From the NCBI GenBank assembly GCA_026394435.1, contig JAPKYG010000094.1, forward strand, positions 1-16,253: 16,253 bases of DNA, given 5' to 3'. This document shows, in pieces, positions 6,705 to 13,703 of this stretch. Under the pieces are notes generated by a model. It was not told the origin of the DNA. It did no database searches and saw nothing but the letters and a program-made list of their open reading frames with translations. A program made the position numbers and the translations under genes. This DNA comes from Methanobacteriota archaeon (GTDB taxonomy: Archaea; Thermoplasmatota; E2; DHVEG-1). The first letter of the stretch is position 1. The number at the start of each line of letters is the position of its first letter.

Positions 6705-6878
6705 ATGACTGACGTGGTTGGGATATGTTCCATGTGCGGACGACCAGGTGCGATGTTCACCTGCCATCTCTGCGGTCGACTTGTCTGCGAGAGATGCTAT
6801 GAGCACCGTCATTCTATCTGCACCGAATGCAAATATCAGAAAACGCGATCAGATTCCCCGTCGTTCCCGATGGATTAA
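6705..6878 (+). CDS. 57-residue Cys-rich zinc-finger protein (HIT/B-box-like)
   Basis: ATG 6705 to TAA 6876-6878 encodes a 57-residue protein with four Cys pairs: Cys8/11, Cys20/23, Cys28/31 and Cys39/42. His34 and His36 lie between the last two pairs. This spacing resembles the two-zinc HIT-type or B-box fold (sequence ICSMCGRPGAMFTC, then HLCGRLVCERC). The tail after residue 43 is polar and probably disordered. A near-perfect ribosome-binding sequence GGAAGTGA overlaps the stop of the XRE gene and sits 6 bases before this ATG, so translation is coupled. I recall similar small zinc fingers being common in archaea, with no established function. It may be a partner of the regulator, or bind nucleic acid or protein on its own. 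The gene is easily missed because of its length. Confidence 0.8.
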   Translation: MTDVVGICSMCGRPGAMFTCHLCGRLVCERCYEHRHSICTECKYQKTRSDSPSFPMD

Positions 6879-7181
6879 AATCATTCCAGGAACAAATGTG
6901 ATTACTCATAAGAAAGCCTGGATATTTTCTTTACGCGTTATATTTGAGGACATTCAAATAATTTGAAAACTTGTATTGATGGTAACTTTATAGTAGTCAA
7001 TAATACCCGTCTATAGGACCTATGTATTTTGGAGTATCTTTTTGAGCAACAGTGAATTATTCTGTGGGTAAAAAAATAGTAGGTATGGAAACGAAGGATC
7101 CATACCTCCTAATACTGTTGTGAGTTCGTTCGCATATGGTGGATTATACTGATTTATTTGTTAATGAAGTAGTGCGAATGG
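6879..7181. other. Gene-free convergent interval
   Basis: About 300 bases separate the zinc-finger gene (+) from the carboxypeptidase gene (-). No ORF with a start, ribosome-binding site and family signature is visible. The part nearest the peptidase holds a hairpin and T-run on the minus strand. An ACTTTATAGT box near 6985-6994 could be a promoter, but nothing recognisable follows it. Confidence 0.5.
7070..7107 (-). terminator. Hairpin plus T-run, probable terminator of the carboxypeptidase gene
   Basis: Perfect 9-base arms AGGTATGGA (7081-7089) and TCCATACCT (7099-7107) enclose a 9-base loop. Read on the minus strand the hairpin is followed after ACTA by seven T (7076-7070). It lies 75 bases beyond the peptidase stop codon. 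The form resembles an intrinsic terminator. Confidence 0.55.
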
Positions 7182-9620
7182 TTACTGGTTCAGTAAGTGT
7201 TTAAGGATAGGGAATGTGCAGAGGAATTGCTCGAACCACCTATGGTGGAACAAGGTAGTTAATGCAGTGCTTTGAGGCATGGTCACACTCAGTGTCGTCC
7301 AGTCACTTTCTGCACCAGAAACATCTTTTGTTTTTGCTTTAATGAGGTATGTATTTTTGTTTTCCCAGGTGTGAGAAACTGTCTGCTCTTGGCCAGAAGC
7401 ATACGGACCAACCCAGCCGCTGTTTATTTCATCTCCCCAGTCGATGTAGTAAAATACTTGGTCACCGTTGGGATCAGTTGTAACAAATTTGTAATCATAT
7501 TGTTTTCCTGATTTTCCAGTTGGGGGACCTGTAATTGTTGGTTTATTTGGTGCATAGTTCGACGATGTGATGAAACTCCAGATTGGACCGGCTGTTGACA
7601 AGCCATGTTCATCCCATGCAACAATCTTCCAATAGTACGTGGTGAGGTTTATCAACTGCCCAGGATCGTAGCTTTCAATGGATTGATTACTGATAACTTT
7701 TACTGGCGGGCTTACTGTGCCAAAGTAGATACCGTAGTTGACCGGATCATTATCTGGATCGCCACCTGTCCAACTCAATTCCGCATTGGTAGGGACATTT
7801 GTTGATTGATTTGATGGTTCAGGGTATCGTGGCGTATTTGGTGGTTGGTTTGCACTTACTGCCGCGAGATTCTGCAGAGCATCAATGTCAACACCAGGGT
7901 TCATCTCACTAGCACTCCCCGTTCCATCATCAACGATTTTCACATATCGGGCTGATTCGACCGAAGCATCAGCGAGGTCAAACTCCGCTGTTCCCATTCC
8001 CGTTCCTACATTCGTCCAAGGACCATCCCAATTTGTGGAGACATACACAGAGTATCCATCGGTGGTAGCGTCCCCTTCAAATACCTTAAGGTCAGATGCA
8101 CCGGGGAGGTCAGAAATAATGTTTGCCATATCTACGATAATTGATCCGCCAACACCAAGAGAAGCGCACACTCCATCAGAGGGTCCAAGCAGGGATATGC
8201 CTTCGGTCGGGTTGTTTTGATAGTTATCGGACGGTGCATAGAACGCACATGTGGTGACTTGATAGGCATAGAATTGGTTATTAAGGTTTAGTGCAACATT
8301 CAGTACTGTTGGGTCTCCTGAATTTACTTGAACGGAAAATGTTTTTTCTTCAAACCCATTAGCGCGATAGTGAACCGTGTAGGTCCCCGGTAAGAGCACG
8401 CGATGGTAATCTCCAACCAGTGGATCTGCGAAACAAGGCCAGGGCGCCTCATCCACCCAGACTGTCGCAGCAAGTGGTTGTCCGTTGTTTGCATTCGTCA
8501 CGACACCGGTGAGTCCCATGTTTGCTGCATCAATTATCTCCAGTATCGCATCACAGTTCAGGTTCCATGCCCGGGGGATATTAGAGGTCTGAACCTCAAT
8601 GGTCCAGTCGATATCGCCACGACATCCATAGCTAAAATCATTACAATCGCCGAGGGTTTGGTACCAATCGTACCCTTCGGTAACCCAATACCCATTATGA
8701 GAGCTATACTGTTTGGAGAGATTTTCAACAACATCGTTATCAGGGATCCGTTCCTGTTTATAGTTCCAGACGTAGTTGACAATATCCCCGGAGCAATGGA
8801 AGGATAACGAGAGGACGAAGTTGTTTTGTAACGCATTGTCTCGAATCGCCCGCGTCTCTGGTTCAGAATAGGGGTTTGAGCTTTCCGGCATGTATCCATA
8901 ATTTCGGTTGAGGTCGATGCCATGTGCATTATAGCGAGTCCCTGCTTCTCTGCCATCGGGGTTCACCATGGGGATAATCCAAATCTCTCGGTTGTCTACA
9001 AGATCGGTGATCGAAGTGTTGACGCCGTAGTTTTGGCCGAGAAGGAAGGCAAGATTGAGTGGTAACTCTGCAGACATGTATTCGTTGCCATGGTGAAGGC
9101 CGCAGATGCGGACCTCTGGTTCGTTTTCCTCAGTATCAGGGTTATCTGTGATTTTCAAACCCCAGAGAACCCTTCCTTGCACACTGTGCCCTAAATCATA
9201 TAAGCGGGTGATAGCTGGGTACGTGTTCGCGATGTTTTGAAGTTCGGTCATCATCTGAGAATACGAATGAAAATCACCTTCAAACTCAGCGGAATGCTTC
9301 CACCTCTGCTGCTCCGCAAGCTCATCAGGCACAATCTCTGGAGCAAGATTCATGGCGGAAAGCCAACCGAATTCATCTGAGGATACGAGGACAACTGCGG
9401 AGGTTCTGGACCGGTCCACATCAAGGATGGTAATCCGATGTTGAATGATGTCACCAAGGGTACTTGGTTGAGAGAGGACAACAGCTGAAACGATGGAATC
9501 CAAAGAATGGTTTATTGTATCTTGTGCAGTCGAAAATCCTCCAAAAACCGTAGCAATGCCCATCGTGAAAAACACGAGAAAGGCACATATTTTTTTATTC
9601 GCAAAATTTTTGTGGTTCAT
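7182..9620 (-). CDS. Secreted M14 zinc carboxypeptidase with multidomain C-terminus
   Basis: The protein has 812 residues and should remove C-terminal amino acids from peptides outside the cell. It has a signal peptide (about 1-32), a proregion, and an M14 domain (about 107-365). Zinc ligands are His177 and Glu180 in HHGNE, and His275 in SFHCSG. NPDGRE and GIDLNRNYGY supply substrate-binding Arg residues, and the catalytic Glu342 lies in WTIEVQ. Next comes a carboxypeptidase-regulatory-like beta-sandwich (about 369-450, GVVTNANNGQPLAATVWVDE), then a discoidin-like beta domain (about 455-595, SVYVSTNWDGPWTNVG...ARYVKIVDD). An Fn3/Ig-like module (about 597-688) and a PKD-like module (about 692-778, DPNGDQVFYYIDWGDE) follow. 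The final tail (HHRWFEQFLCTFPILKHLLNQ) is hydrophobic/aromatic and unlike a transmembrane anchor. AGGGG lies 12 bases before ATG 9620. The gene appears to be transcribed alone. Confidence 0.92.
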   Translation of the reverse strand: MNHKNFANKKICAFLVFFTMGIATVFGGFSTAQDTINHSLDSIVSAVVLSQPSTLGDIIQHRITILDVDRSRTSAVVLVSSDEFGWLSAMNLAPEIVPDELAEQQRWKHSAEFEGDFHSYSQMMTELQNIANTYPAITRLYDLGHSVQGRVLWGLKITDNPDTEENEPEVRICGLHHGNEYMSAELPLNLAFLLGQNYGVNTSITDLVDNREIWIIPMVNPDGREAGTRYNAHGIDLNRNYGYMPESSNPYSEPETRAIRDNALQNNFVLSLSFHCSGDIVNYVWNYKQERIPDNDVVENLSKQYSSHNGYWVTEGYDWYQTLGDCNDFSYGCRGDIDWTIEVQTSNIPRAWNLNCDAILEIIDAANMGLTGVVTNANNGQPLAATVWVDEAPWPCFADPLVGDYHRVLLPGTYTVHYRANGFEEKTFSVQVNSGDPTVLNVALNLNNQFYAYQVTTCAFYAPSDNYQNNPTEGISLLGPSDGVCASLGVGGSIIVDMANIISDLPGASDLKVFEGDATTDGYSVYVSTNWDGPWTNVGTGMGTAEFDLADASVESARYVKIVDDGTGSASEMNPGVDIDALQNLAAVSANQPPNTPRYPEPSNQSTNVPTNAELSWTGGDPDNDPVNYGIYFGTVSPPVKVISNQSIESYDPGQLINLTTYYWKIVAWDEHGLSTAGPIWSFITSSNYAPNKPTITGPPTGKSGKQYDYKFVTTDPNGDQVFYYIDWGDEINSGWVGPYASGQEQTVSHTWENKNTYLIKAKTKDVSGAESDWTTLSVTMPQSTALTTLFHHRWFEQFLCTFPILKHLLNQ

Positions 9621-10000
9621 GTGGTATCTGCCCCTATTTTTTGTATTTCCGCAATAATGTACCTAACATTTCTTTTCGATTCCAAAGAAGAAAGGCTGGA
9701 ATAACAACCTCACTGCTCTTGATGAGATCTTCAAGAGAATCCCAGGAACATATGCGATAATCTTATAATATCATTGTATAAATATATACATAGTACTATC
9801 CTCTATATAAATATAATTAGACCAACACAAAAAATTAGAGAACGACATGGTCAGCTTTGTTCTCATAAAATACGCAACCCTTAACTTTTATATCATCGAA
9901 CGAGTCTTGTTTCACAGGATTTCCGATAGTGAAACATTGACGAAGAGAGACCGAATCTTGCCTCGGCTAAAATAATTCTCTAAAATGGAATGCAGAAAAA
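9621..10000. other. Gene-free interval between carboxypeptidase and receiver genes
   Basis: About 380 bases without a credible ORF. It holds the upstream region of the peptidase gene and an AT-rich tract around 9765-9820 with the palindrome TGTATA-AATA-TATACA (9775-9790). It also holds a perfect 8-base inverted repeat at 9908-9936. A TATA-like ATACAAAAAATAG on the minus strand near 9635-9650 may serve the peptidase gene, but this is weak. Confidence 0.45.
9908..9936. repeat. Perfect 8-base inverted repeat downstream of the receiver gene
   Basis: TGTTTCAC (9908-9915) and GTGAAACA (9929-9936) flank a 13-base spacer, 65-93 bases after the receiver stop. There is no T-run on either side, so it is not a clear terminator. 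It could be a protein-binding site or part of an RNA. Confidence 0.4.
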
Positions 10001-10384
10001 CTACACTGATCGAGCAGCAAGAATTCGTTTTACGCATTCTTTTAATTTCACGATATCGAAGGGTTTGACGATGTAATCCTCTGATGCAAGGAGCCCTAGC
10101 CCAGCACTCATGTCATCGCCAAGTGCGGTCAAAAAAACAATCGGGACTGCACTCCATCTGTCGTTTTCTTTAATGCGTGCTGCAACATCCCAACCGCTCA
10201 TCCCCGGCATCATGATATCCAGCAAGATCAGATCAGGGAGATGGTCTCCGTCTAGTACCTGGAGACATTTTTCCCCGCTGTCTACTCCGATGACTTGATA
10301 TTCCTTAGTCGCATCTTCTAACACGCATTTGACTGAAATAATAATATCCTGAAAATCGTCAACAACCAGTATTGTTTTTACCAT
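10001..10384 (-). CDS. Stand-alone response-regulator receiver protein (CheY-like)
   Basis: The protein is 127 residues from ATG 10384 and consists of one receiver domain. The acidic pair is Asp9/Asp10 (VVDD), the phosphoacceptor Asp56 lies in LILLDIMMPGMSGW, the switch Thr86 in VFLTALGDD, and Lys107 in DYIVKPFD. There is no output domain, so it must work through a partner protein, as CheY-like or phosphorelay proteins do. The frame can be extended to TTG 10393, but the ATG has GGGG(T)GG just before it and gives the usual receiver start MVKTILVVDD. It ends with TAG 10001-10003; a second in-frame TAG follows seven codons later. It is transcribed away from the histidine kinase found 1.9 kb further on, which is the closest candidate phosphodonor. 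Confidence 0.92.
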   Translation of the reverse strand: MVKTILVVDDFQDIIISVKCVLEDATKEYQVIGVDSGEKCLQVLDGDHLPDLILLDIMMPGMSGWDVAARIKENDRWSAVPIVFLTALGDDMSAGLGLLASEDYIVKPFDIVKLKECVKRILAARSV

Positions 10385-10404
10385 CCACCCCAACTAACTA
10401 TTAT

Positions 10405-10416
10405 AGAGTATAAATA
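10405..10416 (-). promoter_or_regulatory. TATA box of the receiver gene
   Basis: On the minus strand ATTTATACTC is centred about 27 bases before ATG 10384. Transcription would start very near the start codon. Confidence 0.45.
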
Positions 10417-10447
10417 ATTAGTGATTTTTTCTTCGTCATCACAAACG

Positions 10448-10504
10448 GGATTCCAGTCCAATGAATTTTCCTTTTATAAAACAAAGATGAGAATTCTTTA
10501 TTAC
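10448..10504. repeat. 57-base direct repeat, copy 1
   Basis: The repeat matches 10669-10725 at 52 of 57 positions without a gap. The shared core includes CAGTCCAATGAATTTTCC and AAACAAAGATGAGAA. This copy contains the palindromic TATA-like TTTTATAAAA, which is altered to TTTTATGAAA in copy 2. It is directly preceded by CATCACAAACG (10437-10447). Confidence 0.75.
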
Positions 10505-10668
10505 CGAACGCAGAAGCGGCCTTGGGAAAGAATCGTTTTCAGAAACAACCTGTATAATATATCATATTTGATATAATCTAAGAGAGCAATCTTCATATCT
10601 CCATGATAAACAATTCTGTTTTTCTCTTTCGTCACCGCCCCCTCCCAAGAACCTCTGATTCCTCTACA

Positions 10669-10725
10669 GGACTTCAGTCCAATGAATTTTCCTTTTATGA
10701 AACAAAGATGAGAAATCTTTAGTAC
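10669..10725. repeat. 57-base direct repeat, copy 2
   Basis: This copy starts 221 bases after copy 1, with 5 differences. CATCACAAACG, which precedes copy 1, occurs exactly at the end of this copy (10725-10735). The order is what a decayed tandem array of a roughly 68-base unit would leave. The short arms GGAC/GTCC at the left end are kept in copy 1 as GGAT/GTCC, through a U-G pair. Confidence 0.75.
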
Positions 10726-10819
10726 ATCACAAACGCTCTGATGTACTCTCTGCATAGTTATCATCATTCTCCCCAAAAGAGAACATGCGCCAACCACTTT
10801 GTTTTACGAAAGTAAGACA

Positions 10820-10825
10820 TTTAAA
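10820..10825 (+). promoter_or_regulatory. Possible TATA box of the triple-repeat gene
   Basis: CATTTAAAGA is the best TATA-like element before the gene. It predicts a start near 10848 and a leader of about 50 bases. The match is modest. Confidence 0.35.
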
Positions 10826-10840
10826 GAACAATGGCATTAT

Positions 10841-10871
10841 GTAGTACGGAGATGCATACTACTCAAGTAGT
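10841..10871 (+). promoter_or_regulatory. Overlapping inverted repeats in the leader of the triple-repeat gene
   Basis: GTAGTA (10841-10846) can pair with TACTAC (10857-10862). The same bases, as ACTACT (10858-10863), form a near-continuous palindrome with AGTAGT (10866-10871). The two pairings exclude each other. The site lies 30-60 bases before ATG 10901. It may be an operator for a dimeric regulator or an RNA leader with two states. A related GTAGTAG lies just after the TATA box of the kinase gene (12181-12187). Confidence 0.4.
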
Positions 10872-10900
10872 TTATCAATGGAGAGAAAAGATGGGATACT

Positions 10901-12112
10901 ATGCTGAATACTGCTGATGTCACTCGGCAATTTTTACAGTCAATAATTGGAATTATCGGGAGAAAAACATCAGAAGAATACGCAGCAGTAACTATACGAA
11001 ATCTTATAAAAAAACTCCAGCCGGCCTATCCTTTTTTACAAGACATAGAAATAAAAAATACGCGTTCCTTGGAACTGGAAAGTAATGTAGTAGTACGGGA
11101 CTCGCTGAACACTATTCATCCCAAAGAAGTTGGAATGGCGTTGAAAGAACTTGAAAAAATAATAATGAAAACCATGGGGAAAAACGCAGGGTATTTTTTC
11201 ATCAGAGAAACACAAGAAAAAATAGGCATAGACTATGATACGATACTGGTCAAAACCATGGATGTTGATTTAACTTTGATGCAATCAACCTATATCGTTG
11301 AAAAAAAATCAATCCCTCTGCTGCATATCGAAAAATCTGACGTGATGAGACGGTTTTTAAAAGCCCTTATGGAGGCATTGGAGAAACAAACCTCTAAAAC
11401 ATTTGCGATAGGATTAACCGCACAACGTGTTGAAGCACTGAGGCAACAATATAAGTTTCTTGAATATGTTTCTGTCAATGATATCAGGTATAACCTCGGT
11501 TCTGAAGAGGTGGCTGTACAGCCGGAAATCAACAACGTTGACCCTCTAGAGCTTGGAAAAGCAATCGGATCAATTCTCTATGATACCGATACAGTACTCA
11601 CCGACCTTGGCAGGAACTCTGTTGCAGATGATCTGAAAACACATCTTACATTGGAATATCTTGCAAAACTGAAGGAAATAGGCGTCACCATTAATGCACA
11701 TGGTTTAGGGTATAACGCGATTTTCAAACAAGTAATCAAAGCATTGATCGATATCCTGAGTACAACAAGCACGGAGAATTATGCGATTTTCACGGTGAAT
11801 TCGCTTCTTCGAAAAATAGATAGCACGTATGAATTCCTCAAATACGTGAAAGTAGACTCGGCAATCGGCCAAGGCGAACTCTATCACGTCACGATCACGG
11901 ACAACATCGATTCGATCAACGAGACCGATGCTCGACGAGCAATTCAGCAACTGCTTGAAACAATCATGGAGTCCTTAGAGGAAAAATTGAGAAAGGAATT
12001 CATCCAAAAATTCAAGAACTCACTTGAGAAAAAATACCTATTAAAAATCCAGGAGATGGGCGTCAACTTCCATATGATCGAGTTGCGTCAAGAGATGCTG
12101 AACCAAACCTAA
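10901..12112 (+). CDS. Unrecognised cytosolic protein with three tandem ~120-residue repeats
   Basis: The protein has 403 residues with no signal peptide and no membrane segment. I do not recognise the family. It consists of three diverged copies of one module at about residues 8-128, 148-268 and 272-396. Each copy starts with a helix (FLQSIIGIIGRKTSEEYA, FLKALMEALEKQTSKTFA, VIKALIDILSTTSTENYA). Next come Y-x-F-L followed by V/I-x-V/I (YPFLQDIEI, YKFLEYVSV, YEFLKYVKV), and a strand ending in N-x-I/V (LNTIHPKEVGMAL, INNVDPLELGKAI, IDSINETDARRAI). A helix ends at a conserved G/D-V-x-[LIF] (TMDVDL, EIGVTI, EMGVNF). This suggests an alpha-beta-beta-alpha fold repeated three times. The start ATG 10901 is the first ATG after an in-frame TAG at 10868, with GGGAT just upstream. 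It sits between a receiver and a sensor kinase, so a signalling role is possible but not shown. Confidence 0.8.
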   Translation: MLNTADVTRQFLQSIIGIIGRKTSEEYAAVTIRNLIKKLQPAYPFLQDIEIKNTRSLELESNVVVRDSLNTIHPKEVGMALKELEKIIMKTMGKNAGYFFIRETQEKIGIDYDTILVKTMDVDLTLMQSTYIVEKKSIPLLHIEKSDVMRRFLKALMEALEKQTSKTFAIGLTAQRVEALRQQYKFLEYVSVNDIRYNLGSEEVAVQPEINNVDPLELGKAIGSILYDTDTVLTDLGRNSVADDLKTHLTLEYLAKLKEIGVTINAHGLGYNAIFKQVIKALIDILSTTSTENYAIFTVNSLLRKIDSTYEFLKYVKVDSAIGQGELYHVTITDNIDSINETDARRAIQQLLETIMESLEEKLRKEFIQKFKNSLEKKYLLKIQEMGVNFHMIELRQEMLNQT

Positions 12113-12169
12113 CAAAAATATCCAAATCAAAAAAATCTCATACAGGCAGCTATGGATAAAAATTCATGA

Positions 12170-12179
12170 CATATAAAAA
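12170..12179 (+). promoter_or_regulatory. TATA box upstream of the histidine kinase gene
   Basis: CATATAAAAA lies about 110 bases before the kinase start TTG 12285, in the 172-base gap after the triple-repeat gene. It predicts a start near 12200 and a leader of about 85 bases. The kinase can thus be transcribed on its own. Confidence 0.45.
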
Positions 12180-12284
12180 CGTAGTAGTTGATAGGAATGA
12201 TAGATTGAAAGAGCGTACGCAACAGTCCAGAACGATTATTCTTCAGAGGTTCTCCGCAGTGTTGAAGGGAGGATTGATAGAACC

Positions 12285-13694
12285 TTGAAGCAGCCGTTTG
12301 ATCTGAAGAAGTTTTTCTTTGGTCGGATCAACGTAAAACTGACGCTTATATTTCTTCTTGTGGGACTGGTTGCTCCCGCAATAGGTATCTGGTATTTCTA
12401 TTTAATCGCGAGTTCGTTTCTTTCACAAAACCCTGAGATTTTTATGCAACAGCAGATGCTCTTGAATGGCACTGCCCTCATAATTATTATTCTGATCGCG
12501 GTCAATACCACACTTTTAGGGCTCATAATATCCCGTTCATTTACCAAACCAATTCAGGAGCTGCATGAAGCAACACAGGAACTGGAAAAAGGAAATTTTA
12601 CGGTCAGAACGAACATTAAAACAAATGACGAGCTTACACAACTCAGCGACGCGTTCAATCGCAGCGCACTCGCGTTAAGCAAGATGGACGAGGAACGCCA
12701 GCAACTTGACAATGCAAAAACAGAGTTCCTCAGCATCACCTCTCATGAACTCCGTACACCAATCACGCCCCTAAAGGCACAGTTGCAGATGCTGCAACAA
12801 GAGTATTTTGGGAAAATCAATGAGAAACAAAAAGAAAGCCTTGATGTGATCCTCCGAAACACGGAGCGACTCAACAAAATCATCGAAGATTTCCTTGAGA
12901 TCTCTCGTATTGAAGCTGCGCGATTGAAATTCGCGTTCAGAAAAACAGACCTTCAGGAAACAGTCAAAGAGACGGTAAAGTTCATGGAAGGATTTGCTAA
13001 GGAGAAAAACATAACACTGGTGGTCACAACCGGGGAGCTCCCAAATATTGAAGTAGACCCAGATCGAATCAGCCAAGTCCTCCGAAATCTTGTCCATAAC
13101 GCCATCAAATTCTCTCCATCAGACAGCAGCATTGAAATCCATACGGAGATAAAAAAGGACCATGTACGATTCAGTGTGAAAGATCAAGGGGTTGGATTGA
13201 AATCTGATGATCAAATCCGTGTCTTTGAGCCGTTCTATCAAGTGGAGGGAGCCCTGAGTCGAAAATTTGGGGGCACGGGACTGGGACTGACGATTTGTCG
13301 GGGGATCATTGAGGCACAAAAAGGAAAAATATGGGTCGAAAGCAAGCCTGGTTGTGGCAGCACGTTCTATTTCACGGTTCCACTCACCCCAGTCCATGAG
13401 ATTGAACCAATTAAAGTCCTCTTTTCCCCAAAAACAGAGATCGAAAAGAAACTACGAGATCAATTTATAGATGCGTTGGGACCAATGGGTGTTGTCGAGT
13501 TCAATGAACTGAGAAACAAACATGCCCTTAGTAAAGCAGATCTCTTTGAATATATTACTTCTTTGGAAGATCAATCTATTCTTCGTCAGAAGCATGCAGA
13601 TGAATTTAAAAGAAATATTGGAAAGATATTTGGTGAAGATTACCAAAAAGAAGAAAACGAACGAATCGATGAAGGAATGAGAAAGGAGTTGTAA
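12285..13694 (+). CDS. Membrane sensor histidine kinase (HAMP-HisKA-HATPase) with extra C-terminal domain
   Basis: The protein has 469 residues. Two transmembrane helices (about 18-41 and 62-84) enclose only about 20 outside residues, so there is no external sensing domain. A HAMP linker follows (about 85-137), then HisKA with phosphorylatable His154 in SHELRTP. The HATPase domain (about 262-374) has the N box VHNAIKFSP, G1 DQGVGL, F box FEPFYQ and G2 GGTGLGL, all intact. An extra 85-residue segment (about 385-469) is rich in charged helices (ELRNKHALSKADLFEYITSLEDQSILRQKHADEFKRNIGKIF) and resembles a winged-helix module. The start is TTG 12285: no ATG or GTG exists in frame before the upstream stop (12201), and GGGAGG (12267-12272) lies 12 bases before it. 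It is followed after 9 bases by the HAMP-PAS-PAS gene, with which it forms an operon. Confidence 0.92.
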   Translation: MKQPFDLKKFFFGRINVKLTLIFLLVGLVAPAIGIWYFYLIASSFLSQNPEIFMQQQMLLNGTALIIIILIAVNTTLLGLIISRSFTKPIQELHEATQELEKGNFTVRTNIKTNDELTQLSDAFNRSALALSKMDEERQQLDNAKTEFLSITSHELRTPITPLKAQLQMLQQEYFGKINEKQKESLDVILRNTERLNKIIEDFLEISRIEAARLKFAFRKTDLQETVKETVKFMEGFAKEKNITLVVTTGELPNIEVDPDRISQVLRNLVHNAIKFSPSDSSIEIHTEIKKDHVRFSVKDQGVGLKSDDQIRVFEPFYQVEGALSRKFGGTGLGLTICRGIIEAQKGKIWVESKPGCGSTFYFTVPLTPVHEIEPIKVLFSPKTEIEKKLRDQFIDALGPMGVVEFNELRNKHALSKADLFEYITSLEDQSILRQKHADEFKRNIGKIFGEDYQKEENERIDEGMRKEL

Positions 13695-13703
13695 GGTGAA
13701 ATA

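Larger units (their letters stand above)
10385..10900. other. Gene-poor 500-base interval with repeats
   Basis: Between the divergent receiver and triple-repeat genes there is no protein gene I can support. A 98-codon frame on the minus strand (10501-10797) has no ribosome-binding site, no family signature and overlaps the repeat. The interval holds the receiver promoter, two copies of a 57-base repeat, a C-rich patch (10635-10650) and the leader of the triple-repeat gene. Confidence 0.5.

Noticed and set aside
7885..8220. Open frame of 111 codons on the + strand inside the carboxypeptidase gene, and several like it in other genes.
   Set aside because: These are shadows of well-supported genes on the other strand, with no start signals or recognisable protein character.
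9775..9790. Palindrome TGTATA-AATA-TATACA.
   Set aside because: It lies in a strongly AT-rich tract where such palindromes are expected; no gene start fits it as a promoter.
10501..10797. 98-codon frame on the minus strand in the gene-poor interval.
   Set aside because: No ribosome-binding site, no family signature, and it overlaps copy 2 of the direct repeat; the copy 1 version of the same frame has a stop soon after. Treated as non-coding.
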